In this document: positions 32,101-40,090 of the stretch, piece by piece | Numbering within the stretch: the stretch's first letter is position 1 | Layout of the letters: the number at the start of each line of letters is the position of its first letter | NCBI RefSeq assembly: GCF_000381885.1 | Contig: NZ_KB907213.1 | Location: 345,424 to 409,423, forward strand | Source of the DNA: Actinomadura atramentaria DSM 43919 | Lineage (GTDB): Bacteria > Actinomycetota > Actinomycetes > Streptosporangiales > Streptosporangiaceae | Reading direction: 5' to 3' | Length of the DNA stretch: 64,000 bases | Program-made: the position numbers and the translations under genes | Notes under the pieces: generated by a model | Database searches by the model: none | What the model was told of the DNA's origin: nothing | What the model saw: the letters and a program-made list of their open reading frames with translations, nothing else

Positions 32101-35100
32101 TCAGGGGCAGGCCGCCAGCTCGCGCGTGCCCCAGATCAGCGCGCGCTCGAGGTCGCCGGGCGCGGCGGGCCACTCGACGATCTCGTGGCGTTGCGTGCTC
32201 AGCGGGATCAGGACGCGGCAGGCCGCCGCGAACGGGCGCGCGCCGTCCCACATCGCGACGAGGTGCAGCGTCGAGCGCGCGTTCAGCCGCCGCACCACGA
32301 CGACCATGCGGAACGCGTCGATCGGCTCGATCTCCACCCGGAACTCGTGGACGAGCGGGCGGACGACCGGCTCCAGGTACCGCTCGACGTACAGCGCGGG
32401 GTCGGGGATTTCCGCGGGGGCGCCGGGCGTTCGAGGGCGGCCCGTCCGGGGTTGCCCGCCCGTGCGGCCACGGCGGTCGGCGCGGCTTGCGCGGCTGGCA
32501 CGGCTGGTGTCGCCTGGGCGGTCGGTGCGGTCGGTGCGGTCGGTGCGGTCGGTGCGGTCGGTGCGGTCGGTGCGGTCGGTGCGCGGCGGCGGCACGCGTT
32601 CGCCTCCGCCGCCCGGATCGGGCTCGCCTCCGCCTCCTGGCTCCGGCTGTTCCCCGAAACGGGAAGCCGTGCGCTGCTCGGCGCGCCGCTCCGCACGGCC
32701 CCACGAACCGCGCCGCGCACCGCCCCGAGGATCGGCACGTGGCTCCTCGCGCGGGTCGTCACGCGGCTCGTCACGTGGGTCGATTCGCGGACCGAAGGGT
32801 GGTTCGTCATTTGGGTCGGTGCGCGGGGCGAAGGGCGGTTCGTCACGTGGGCCGCTGCGTGCATCGAGGGGCGAGTCCGCACGCGGTGCGGCGCGCGGGT
32901 CGTGGGGCGGTTGGTCATGTGGGCCGCTGCGCTGGTCGTGGGGCGGCTCTTCACGCAGGCTGCTGCGCGGATCGAGGGATGAGTCGGTGCGCGGGTCGAG
33001 GGACGAGGGAGTACGCGGCTCGGTGCGCGGACCAAGGGGTGAGCCAGCATGTGGCTCGGTGCGTGGTTCGGTGTTTGGTTCGGTGCGCGGGCTGGTTCCC
33101 GGGGCGGTGCGCGCGCCGGAGCGCGGCGCGGCTTCCGGCTCGCCGGGCGGACTGGAGCCAGGCCAGTCTTGCGCCTCGGCAGGCGGGCCGAAGCCGGCCG
33201 AGGCTCCCGACTCGGTGGGCGAGTCGAACTTGAGGGAGAGTCCCGGCTCCGAGGGCGTTCCGGCACCGGGCTGGGCATTCGGTTCGTGGGGCGCTCCGGA
33301 GTCCGGCGGGGGAGCGGAGGTTGACCGCGGATCGCTGCCCGGCGTCGGCTGCGGGTCGTTGTCCGGTGCCGAACTCGGGCCAGCGGCCGACGTCGACCGT
33401 AGGCCAGCGCCCGCCGTCCCCCGTGCGCCTGCGCCCTGTGCGGGCGGCGGGCTCACGCCGTGAGCGGGTTGGGTTCCGGGGCGCTGCTCAGTGCCCGCAC
33501 TGGGGCGCCCCTGCCACTCGTCGGGCGAGCTTTCCCAGGTGTCGCCCGTGCCGTCTTCGGTCACGATTGGTGCGGCTGGCTCGCCGACGACGCCCGAGGC
33601 GGGGACCGCACCCGCGCCGCCGCCCGCGCGATCACTCGCGGGACCGCCCGTGCGGTCATCCGTGAGGTGACCCGTACGGCCATCGGAACGGTCTCCGGCC
33701 TGACCGCTCGAACCGCCGCTAACGCGGTCGTTCGCGAGGTCGTCTTTGGAACCACCGGTTCGGTCCCCGGCGCGGCCACTCGCACCACCGCCGGCGCGGT
33801 CGTCCGTGAAGTCGTCCGCTTGGTCACGCCAACGGTCGCTTGTGAGGTCACCCCGGCGACTGCTCGTGGGCTCACCCGCGCGGTCGCTCGTTCGGTCACC
33901 TGTGCGACCACTCGTCCGGTCACCCGTGCGGCCGCTCGTTCGGTCGCCCATGCGGTCGCCCGCTCGATCGCCCGTCCGGTCGGCCGCGCGGACGCTTATC
34001 CGGTCGCTCGCACGGCTACCCGCGCGGTCGCGGGGGTGGGCAACTGTGCGGTCGTCTGCCGTGCCGTTCGTGCGGTCGTCTGTGAGGTCGGCTGAGCGGC
34101 CACAGGCGAGGTCGTCCGCGCGGTCATCGGCGGAGTCGATAGTGGAGTCGTCCATGCCGCCGCTCGTGCGGCCGCTCCAGCGAGCGCTCGTGCGGCCCCC
34201 CGCGAGATCGTCCGGGCGGTCGCTCGGGCGGTCGCCGCGGCGGTCGCCCGAAGAGCCGCCCGTGGGCTCGTTCGTGAGGTCGTTTGTGCCGAGGCGGCCT
34301 GGGTCGGCTGGGGTGTCGCGGTCGGCTCTGGGGTCGGTCGTGCGGGGAGCCGTGTTTTCGCGGTCTTCTCGTCGGGTGTTCCGAGGGCCGTTTTCTTGGT
34401 CGTCAGCGTCGTCGGTGGTGGACTCGCGGGTGCCGGGGCGCAGGCCCGCGGTGAAGCGGTGGAGGAAGGAATGCCCGCCGCCCGCGTCGCCCGTCGAGGC
34501 CGCCAGGACGTAGCGGTCGTCGGTCGGGGCTGCGGCCGGGCGCAGGGCCTCGGCGGTGTGGCGCGCGGTGCGCGAGGTCGTGCGTGAGCGGACGAGCGTC
34601 GCTGGGAGGGCTTCGGCGAGCGCGCTGCGCAGCGGGCTCTCGCCGGGGAGGACGTGGATGCGCGCGTCCTCCCGGAGCAGTTCGCGGGCGTCGCTGTAGA
34701 AGAAGGGCGCGAGCCGTACCTGGGTGTCGTCGCCGCGTCGTCCGTGCGAACCGGTCTTCAGGAAGTTCGCGAGGATCTCGGTGTAGCGCGGCCGTCCGTA
34801 GCGGCGTGCGTAGCGGCGCGTGCGTTCGCGGTCGCCGGAACTGGGCTCCATCAGCCTGATCCAGTGGTGCGAGTGCCACATGCCGACGCACTGCACGCCG
34901 AAGCCCTCCCACGCGACGCGCTCGATCATGTTGGTGACCGCCGGGTCCAGCTCCAGCGACGTCTTCGCCCGCGTCACGCGGCCCGCCGGACGGGTCGCGA
35001 GGAACACCACGGGCCCGTCGCCGTGCGCGTACAGCCCGAAGAGGCTGCCGCCGGTCTCGCGGTCGCGGTGGTCCAAGGCCTCCTCGGCGATGACGTCGAG

Positions 35101-35139
35101 TTCGGACGCGTAGATCCGGACGACATAGGGCTCGCTCAT
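32101..35139 (-). CDS. JAMM/JAB-domain protease with a giant charged linker and a folded C-terminal domain
   Basis: A 1012-residue three-part protein. Residues 1-190 form a JAB/MPN metalloprotease with E28 (RETGGSLFG) and GMWHSHHWIRLMEPSSGD giving H89, H91, S100 and D103, a complete JAMM zinc site with one extra residue before the serine. Residues about 190-890 are low complexity: first Asp/Arg/Thr/Ser repeats (GDRTSGRT-like), then Pro/Glu/Ser/Arg-rich sequence, ending in seven RTD repeats. Residues about 900-1012 look folded (YVERYLEPVVRPLVHEFRVE, LVAMWDGARPFAAACRVLIP), possibly UBC-like. It overlaps the upstream gene by four bases. JAMM enzymes in such operons trim or remove ubiquitin-like modifiers. 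Confidence 0.82.
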   Translation of the reverse strand: MSEPYVVRIYASELDVIAEEALDHRDRETGGSLFGLYAHGDGPVVFLATRPAGRVTRAKTSLELDPAVTNMIERVAWEGFGVQCVGMWHSHHWIRLMEPSSGDRERTRRYARRYGRPRYTEILANFLKTGSHGRRGDDTQVRLAPFFYSDARELLREDARIHVLPGESPLRSALAEALPATLVRSRTTSRTARHTAEALRPAAAPTDDRYVLAASTGDAGGGHSFLHRFTAGLRPGTRESTTDDADDQENGPRNTRREDRENTAPRTTDPRADRDTPADPGRLGTNDLTNEPTGGSSGDRRGDRPSDRPDDLAGGRTSARWSGRTSGGMDDSTIDSADDRADDLACGRSADLTDDRTNGTADDRTVAHPRDRAGSRASDRISVRAADRTGDRAGDRMGDRTSGRTGDRTSGRTGDRTSDRAGEPTSSRRGDLTSDRWRDQADDFTDDRAGGGASGRAGDRTGGSKDDLANDRVSGGSSGQAGDRSDGRTGHLTDDRTGGPASDRAGGGAGAVPASGVVGEPAAPIVTEDGTGDTWESSPDEWQGRPSAGTEQRPGTQPAHGVSPPPAQGAGARGTAGAGLRSTSAAGPSSAPDNDPQPTPGSDPRSTSAPPPDSGAPHEPNAQPGAGTPSEPGLSLKFDSPTESGASAGFGPPAEAQDWPGSSPPGEPEAAPRSGARTAPGTSPRTEPNTEPRTEPHAGSPLGPRTEPRTPSSLDPRTDSSLDPRSSLREEPPHDQRSGPHDQPPHDPRAAPRADSPLDARSGPRDEPPFAPRTDPNDEPPFGPRIDPRDEPRDDPREEPRADPRGGARRGSWGRAERRAEQRTASRFGEQPEPGGGGEPDPGGGGERVPPPRTDRTDRTDRTDRTDRTDRTDRPGDTSRASRASRADRRGRTGGQPRTGRPRTPGAPAEIPDPALYVERYLEPVVRPLVHEFRVEIEPIDAFRMVVVVRRLNARSTLHLVAMWDGARPFAAACRVLIPLSTQRHEIVEWPAAPGDLERALIWGTRELAACP
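32521..32583. repeat. 9-bp tandem repeat inside the JAMM gene
   Basis: Seven perfect head-to-tail copies of GTCGGTGCG, encoding Arg-Thr-Asp repeats on the minus strand. The unit is a multiple of three, so slippage changes linker length without breaking the frame. Confidence 0.95.
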
Positions 35140-36851
35140 GCCAGTACCTCCGCGAGTTCGGTCAGCGAGTGCTCGGGGGACCAGGCGGCGGCGTCGAGCG
35201 CGATCAGCTCGCGTCCTTCGTCGGTCACCCGGTACAGCTCCGGCGGGGTGGCGGGGAACGTCGCGTCGAGGACGAAGCCGATGGACACCCGGTCGGTGGA
35301 GGCGAGCAGCGCGACCCGGTCGGCGCCGAGGTCGAGCGTCTCGATCGGGTCGAAGCCGAGGCGCAGCAGCCCCAGCGCCTCCATCTCGACGCGGCAGCCG
35401 AAGACGTCGCCGTCCGCGCCGATCCGGTCGATGAGCGCCGCCGCGGAAGCCGGGTCGGGTTCCGCGGCGGCCGGAGGATCGGCCAGCGCGGCCGCAGCGG
35501 CGGCGCCGGTACCAGTACCGAGCGCGGTATCGGGGTCCGGGCCGAGCCCCGACGGGGAAACAGCGGTGCGGCTGGGAGCGGGAACGTGCTCGGAGTCCGC
35601 GCCCGGGACGGGGACCGGCTTCGAGGTGGAGCCGGGTCCGGTGCCCGGGCCGGTTTCGAACCTGGGATCAGGGTCTGCGCTGGGATCGGAGCCGGGCTCC
35701 GAAACGGAGGCGGATCTCGGAGTGGTTCTCAGGCTTGGGCTGGGGACTGCGCCGGAAACGGCGACGGGGCTGGGAACACGGACGGGTCCGGACGCGGGCA
35801 CGGGTCTGCGACGTTCCCTGGAGCTGGAGCTGGAGCTGGAGCTGGAGCTGGAGCTGGAGCTGGGGCTGGAGCTGGGGCTGGGGCGGGTGGGGTCGGGCGA
35901 GGGGCTGCGGCCGTGAGCCGGGGCCGGGCCTGGGCCGCGGCTCGCGCTGGAGGCGGCGGGCCTGCCGGTTCCCGCGCGGCCGGGGCGGCCGGCGAGCAGC
36001 GCCGGTGGACTCAGGTCGAACGGTTCCGCGCCGCGCAGCCGCCAGTAGACGTCGATGGTGTTCAGCAGGAACCACGCGACGACCGCCGCGACGACCTGCT
36101 CGTCGGGCCGGTCCACCGCGTCGAGGTCCACGTACTGCCAGACGGGCAGCGCGAGACCGGGGCCGGGGCCGCCCACGGACGGTCCGCCGCCGTGACCGAA
36201 ACACGCGATTCGGATCGCGAAGCCGGTGAGCCCGTCGACGGACGGGAACACCGATCCGAGGTGCGCGAAGGCGTGCAGCCGGTCGCCGTCGTTCTCGAAG
36301 TAGACGACGATCGACGGCCGGTTCGGGAACTCGAGGGTGCTGATCTCCTCGGCGCCGACCGAGCCGCGCACGGCACGGCTCACCCCGCCGTCGGTCTCGA
36401 ACGCGCCCGTGTGCAGGACGGCGTGGCCGGGGAACCAGGGGACGTCGTGCAGCGCGTCGTGGACCAGGCCGGGCACGCGTCGTCCGCCGTCCGCGCCGTC
36501 GGCGACGGGCGAGACCAGCACGGCGGGCCGGGCGCGCGCAACCCCGGTGCCGGAGCCGCCGTCGCCGGAGAGCGCGCGCAGCCGTCCGACGACGCCGAGC
36601 GGGTACCGTTCGGCGAGCCGCGCGCGGTCGTCGCGAAGGATTCGGAAACGGTGGTCCTCGCGCAGATACGCCAGCCGCGCCGCGGCCCGGCGTTCCTCCG
36701 CGACCTGCGCCGTTGCGGCCGCGTCCCGCGCGTCCCGCTGCTCACGGCGCAGGACGCGCCGCTCGCGCAGTTCCGCCACGATGGATTCGGGGATCATGCC
36801 GATGACCGAGCTGAGCAGCGGCGCTCCGATCAGCCCCCAGAACCATTCCAA
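35136..36851 (-). CDS. membrane/coiled-coil protein with a C-terminal inactive E2-like domain
   Basis: A 571-residue protein and first gene of the conjugation operon. It has a hydrophobic N terminus (WFWGLIGAPLLSSVIGMI), then a basic coiled coil (residues about 25-90). A folded domain spans about 105-280 (PWFPGHAVLHTGAFETDG, PSIVVYFENDGDRLHAFAHL, VVAWFLLNTIDVYWRLRG). A disordered Pro/Ser-rich linker with a poly-Ser run (about 324-344) follows. The C-terminal domain (470-571) has FPATPPELYRVTDEGRE and AAWSPEHSLTELAEVL, which recall E2/RWD proteins, but no cysteine stands at the active position. The TTG start follows GGGAG by seven bases. The stop overlaps the JAMM gene start (ATGA). Confidence 0.75.
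   Translation of the reverse strand: MEWFWGLIGAPLLSSVIGMIPESIVAELRERRVLRREQRDARDAAATAQVAEERRAAARLAYLREDHRFRILRDDRARLAERYPLGVVGRLRALSGDGGSGTGVARARPAVLVSPVADGADGGRRVPGLVHDALHDVPWFPGHAVLHTGAFETDGGVSRAVRGSVGAEEISTLEFPNRPSIVVYFENDGDRLHAFAHLGSVFPSVDGLTGFAIRIACFGHGGGPSVGGPGPGLALPVWQYVDLDAVDRPDEQVVAAVVAWFLLNTIDVYWRLRGAEPFDLSPPALLAGRPGRAGTGRPAASSASRGPGPAPAHGRSPSPDPTRPSPSSSPSSSSSSSSSSSSSSRERRRPVPASGPVRVPSPVAVSGAVPSPSLRTTPRSASVSEPGSDPSADPDPRFETGPGTGPGSTSKPVPVPGADSEHVPAPSRTAVSPSGLGPDPDTALGTGTGAAAAAALADPPAAAEPDPASAAALIDRIGADGDVFGCRVEMEALGLLRLGFDPIETLDLGADRVALLASTDRVSIGFVLDATFPATPPELYRVTDEGRELIALDAAAWSPEHSLTELAEVLA
35818..35879. repeat. 6-bp tandem repeat encoding poly-serine
   Basis: About ten copies of CTGGAG with two CTGGGG-type variants near the right end. 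The minus strand reads serine codons only. Copy-number change would lengthen or shorten the linker of the first operon protein in frame. Confidence 0.9.
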
Positions 36852-36988
36852 TCGTCACTCCCGGATAGCTCGGACGAGGAGCACACCCTCTGAGTCTTCC
36901 GGTGATTCACGAGCATAGATGTGGAGAAGTCCGCATTGGTTCCGGTTTCTTTGGCGACTTTCGCAAAAAAAACGGAGAGATATTCACG

Positions 36989-37012
36989 TTCGGTTGTCAC
37001 CGGACAACCGAA
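36989..37012. promoter_or_regulatory. 24-bp inverted repeat upstream of the conjugation operon
   Basis: TTCGGTTGTC, four bases (ACCG), GACAACCGAA: perfect 10-base arms. It lies about 140 bases before the TTG start of the first operon gene in an AT-rich stretch (36900-37020). It is the strongest dyad in this spacer and a good operator candidate. A TATGCT -10-like hexamer on the minus strand (36912-36917) lies between it and the gene. Confidence 0.65.
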
Positions 37013-37219
37013 AACCTGATTACGCCGCACGGCCCGCGCGGGCGCGGAGTTGATCGTCGGAGAGGTCGCCCGATCGAGCTGACCGAGCCTCACGCGGAAG
37101 GCGACGCGCCGCATTCAGGCGGGGCACGCGCGGAGTTGAATCCGGTACCGACACGGTTGGCGGAACCGCTCGCTACGTGATCGCACTCTCAGCCGGGTAG
37201 CTGCCGACGCGGGAGGTTG

Positions 37220-38110
37220 AGGTCTGCTCATTGCGTGGTCACCGATGGACGAGGCGGCGCCGTTCGTCGCACAAGCGAGCGCGGAGCCTGACGGTGGCCG
37301 ACGTGGGAGGCGGGGCGACCGTGGGCGTCCGAAGCCGGGGCCGCTGACACGGACGGTCGGGGACTACTCGTTGCGCTGGCGAGCGTGAGGCCGGGTGGCG
37401 ACGAGGGAGACGGTGCGGTTCTTCGCGCGGGCTTGCGCGGAGCCGGGCGGTCGCCGGTTGGGAGGCGGCGCGGTTCGGTGTGCGGGCGCTCGAAGCTGGG
37501 GGCCGCTGAAGTGGGACGGGCGTGCGGCTCGTTAAGCGGACGTGCCTGCAGCTCGGCGGTCTCCGACGTTCGGGAGCGGTGCCGCCCGGCGTGCGCGGCA
37601 CGCTCGAAGCTGGGTGGAAGCTGGCGCGAGTAGCGGGGTCGGGGCGCTCTCGGCTTCGAGTGGTGGCGGACGCGCATCGACGACGTCCACGCGCGGCTGC
37701 GCGTCACCGGTCTACGCAAGTCCTACTCGGGGGCGCTGGTCCTCGCGGACGTCGACCTGACGCTCCGCGTCGGCGAGTCGGTGGCCGTCGTTGGCCCCAA
37801 CGGCGTCAAGACGACGCTGCTGAAACGCGTCGCCGGGACCGAGGATGCGCGGGAGCGTGAAGCCGGGTGGCCACCGATGGGAGAGGCGGCGCGCTCGGTG
37901 CGGGTGCTCGAAGCCGGGCGGTCGCTGACGCGGGAGACGGGCCGGCTTGTTAAGCGGGCGTGCGTGAAGCTCTGCGGTCTCCGACGTGCGGGATGGGGTG
38001 GTATGTGGAACGTCCTTGAAGCTGGGCGGCCGGTGACGTGGACGGTGGGCCTGCCGGTTGAGTGGGGGGCGCCCCAGGCTGGGTGGTCGTCGGCGCTGGG
38101 AAAGCGACCC
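37220..38110. repeat. degenerate tandem array interrupted by an ABC-ATPase remnant
   Basis: At least eight diverged copies of a unit built on CGAAGCTGGG-GGCCGCTGACG-GGGA(GA)CGG can be followed, with clear examples at 37333, 37491, 37605, 37909 and 38018. Two longer blocks, 37465-37590 and 37885-38005, align over more than 100 bases, sharing TTAAGCGG-CGTGC and CGGTCTCCGACGT. No intact gene is present. The spacer between the conjugation operon and DUF4229 is essentially this array. Confidence 0.7.
37661..37855 (+). pseudogene. remnant of an ABC transporter ATP-binding gene (N-terminal part)
   Basis: One frame reads LRVTGLRKSYSGALVLADVDLTLRVGESVAVVGPNGVKTTLLKRVAGTEDAREREA in overview: the first 60 residues of an ABC ATPase (codons from 37697 onward). 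The Walker A motif is damaged: GPNGVKTTLLK in place of GPNGAGKTTLLK, one residue short. After RVAGTEDARE the sequence runs straight into the tandem-repeat units and no Walker B or signature motif follows. It is a truncated, inactive relic enclosed by repeats. Confidence 0.8.
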
Positions 38111-38152
38111 TGACGGCGAGCATCGGCAGGGCGCGGGTACGCTCGTGATGTC

Positions 38153-38392
38153 ATGCGACCGGTAATGCTCTACACCCTCGCGCGGTTCGGGATCTTCCTC
38201 GCGACCGCAGGCGTCCTCGCGCTCTGCGGCGCGCGCGGCATCCTGCTCCTGCTGCTCGCCCTGCTCATCAGCGGCGTGATCAGCTTCGTGCTGCTCTCGG
38301 GCCAGCGCGACCGGATGTCGTCCGTCGTGGAGTCCGGCCTCGGTCGGCAGCGCGCGAAGCTGAACGCCTCGCGTACCAAAGAAGACGCCTGA
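38153..38392 (+). CDS. DUF4229 family small membrane protein
   Basis: A 79-residue protein: MRPVMLYTLARFGIFLATAGVL and ARGILLLLLALLISGVISFVLLSGQRDRMS give two transmembrane helices, followed by a short basic tail SVVESGLGRQRAKLNASRTKEDA. This is the typical DUF4229 layout in Actinobacteria, usually beside menaquinone genes, as here (menG/menJ follow). No Shine-Dalgarno is obvious; TACGCT lies ten bases before the ATG, so a very short leader is possible. The function is unknown. Its 3' end has been copied several times downstream. Confidence 0.88.
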   Translation: MRPVMLYTLARFGIFLATAGVLALCGARGILLLLLALLISGVISFVLLSGQRDRMSSVVESGLGRQRAKLNASRTKEDA

Positions 38393-39640
38393 CCAACCGC
38401 CCCGACCCAGCGCCGCACCCGCGACGCGGCCTCCGCGCGCGGTGACGCCCTGCCATCCGCCCGCGCGACGCGCTACCGCCCGATCCACCACGCGACCGCG
38501 ACACCGCCTCGCCCCGCCCGCGACCGCGACACCGCTTGGTCGGCGGGGCGCGAAGCTCAACGCCTCACACCGACCCGGACGCCTACCCGCCGGCTCCGAC
38601 CGAGCGTCGCGGCTGCGGGCACGGTCGTTGCACGCTGGCGGAATCATTCAGTCGGCAGCGCTTGGCTGAAAACCCCGCGCACCAAAGACACCCGGCCTGC
38701 CGCGCCGATCGAGCGCCGCACCCGTGCCACGGTCCCTGCACGCTGACGCCCTCTCCGCACGACCGCGCTACCGCGCAGCCCACCGCGCGCAACACCTCTC
38801 GACCGGCCCGCGACCGCACCACCTCGGTCGGCAGTGCGCGAAGTCCAACGCCTCGCTTACCAAAGAAGACGCCTGACCAACCGCCCCTGACCCAGCGCTG
38901 CACCCGCGACGCGATCCCTGCACGCGCTTGCGCCCGCCAACCCTCGCGTGACCGCGTGACCGCGCGACCGCCCGGCCCACCGCGCGACCGCGACGCCGCT
39001 TGGTTGGTAGCGCTTGAAGCTCAACGCTTCGCACACCGACGCGGACGCCTACCCGCCGTCTCGGACCCAGTGCTGCGGCTGCGGTGCGGTCGCCGAACGA
39101 TGGCGGAATCATCCAGTTGGCAGTGCGCGTAGCCGAACACTTCGTGCTCCAAAGGGCGCCTGGCCTGCTGCGTCGATCGAGCGACGTACCTGGGGCGCGG
39201 TTCCCGCGCGCGCCGACGCCGCCCGTCCGCAAACGCGGTCGCCCGATCGTCCCGCCACGCGCAACACCGCTTGTCCCGCCCGCGACCGGGACGCCGCTTG
39301 GTCGGCGGGGCGCGAAGTCCAACGCCTCATACCGACCCGGACGCCTACCCGCCGTTTCGGGCCCGGTGCTGCGGCTGCGGAGCGGTCGTCGCATGATGGC
39401 GGGATCATTCAGTCGGCCTCGCGTGTAGCTGAACACCTCGTGCTTCGCAAGGACGCCTGGCCTGTTGCGCCGATCGAGTGATGCACCCGCGGCACGGTTC
39501 TTAACGCGCGGCGATGCCGCTCACCCCGAACGCGACCGCGCTACGGCTTGGCCTGCCGCGCGACGCCGCTTGGCCTGCCCGCGACCGCGACGTCGCTTGG
39601 TCGGTGGTGCGCGAAGTTCACGCGGCGTCGGACCGAAACG
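38341..39640. repeat. degenerate repeat family derived from the DUF4229 3' end
   Basis: The bases 38341-38428, covering the last codons of DUF4229 and its 3' flank, recur at 38824-38913, where GRQCAKSNASLTKEDA plus stop can still be read. A longer related unit starting TTGGTCGGCGGGGCGCGAAG, with ACCGACCCGGACGCCTACCC and GGCGGAATCATTCAG, recurs near 38536, 38998, 39298 and, shortened, 39598. A second motif, ACCAAAGACACC/CTCCAAAGGGCGCC followed by GCCTG and CGCCGATCGAG, alternates with it. The 1.7 kb from 38393 to 40090 contains no intact gene. Confidence 0.75.
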
Positions 39641-40078
39641 GATGCCTGCTCGTCGGCTCTGGTGGAGTGCCGCAAACGCAGTTCAGTTCGGTGGATGGTG
39701 GTGACGTCTACGGGTCGCCGCTCGTTCGCGAGCGCGGTCGGTGGGTTGTCGCTGGTCGGTCGGGCGTGGAGCTGAATTCGTCACGTGCCCACGACGATGG
39801 CTGGCCTGGCTGCTGTGATCGGGTGCTGCGCCCGCAGACCCCCAGCCCGCAGGCGGCGATGGTGCCTTCGGTCCGCGGCGCGACCGCGTTCGGGCTGTCG
39901 TCCGGTGGGGAGGTCGCGGTGCGGGGGGGCGCGCCGAAGGAATGGCCGTCGTGTTTCGGGGTGGCGCGTTGGAGTGGCGGTGGCTGGTCCGTTGGGGAAG
40001 CGGGTGGACGGCGCGGGTCGGCGGATCGCGGGTCGGGTGGGCGGTACGGGCGGTCGGAGCGGGGTTGTGGCGTGCTTC
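39641..40078. other. spacer before menG without a supported gene
   Basis: Open frames continue through here but none has a recognisable motif. It is the promoter side of menG. GC composition is lower and G-rich on the plus strand. TAGGGT at 40079-40084 lies six bases before the menG ATG, a spacing typical of leaderless transcripts; GGTGGGGG in the same place could alternatively act as a ribosome binding site. Confidence 0.45.
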
Positions 40079-40090
40079 TAGGGTGGGGGC

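Noticed and set aside
33560-34330. Regular 12-base periodicity that looks CRISPR- or satellite-like
   Set aside because: It encodes the Asp/Arg/Thr repeats of the JAMM linker in an uninterrupted frame. There are no spacers of constant length and no cas genes.
34654-36893. Long plus-strand frames opposite the JAMM and membrane/coiled-coil genes
   Set aside because: They mirror the low-complexity linkers. The minus-strand frames carry the JAMM motif, E2-like motifs, ribosome binding sites and operon overlaps.
36902-37180. 92-codon plus-strand frame opposite the operon promoter region
   Set aside because: No motif, no ribosome binding site, and it runs through the 24-bp palindrome.
38536-39436. 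Open frames of 100-220 codons on both strands
   Set aside because: They are produced by the decayed repeats and share their internal redundancy. No family resemblance or start signals.
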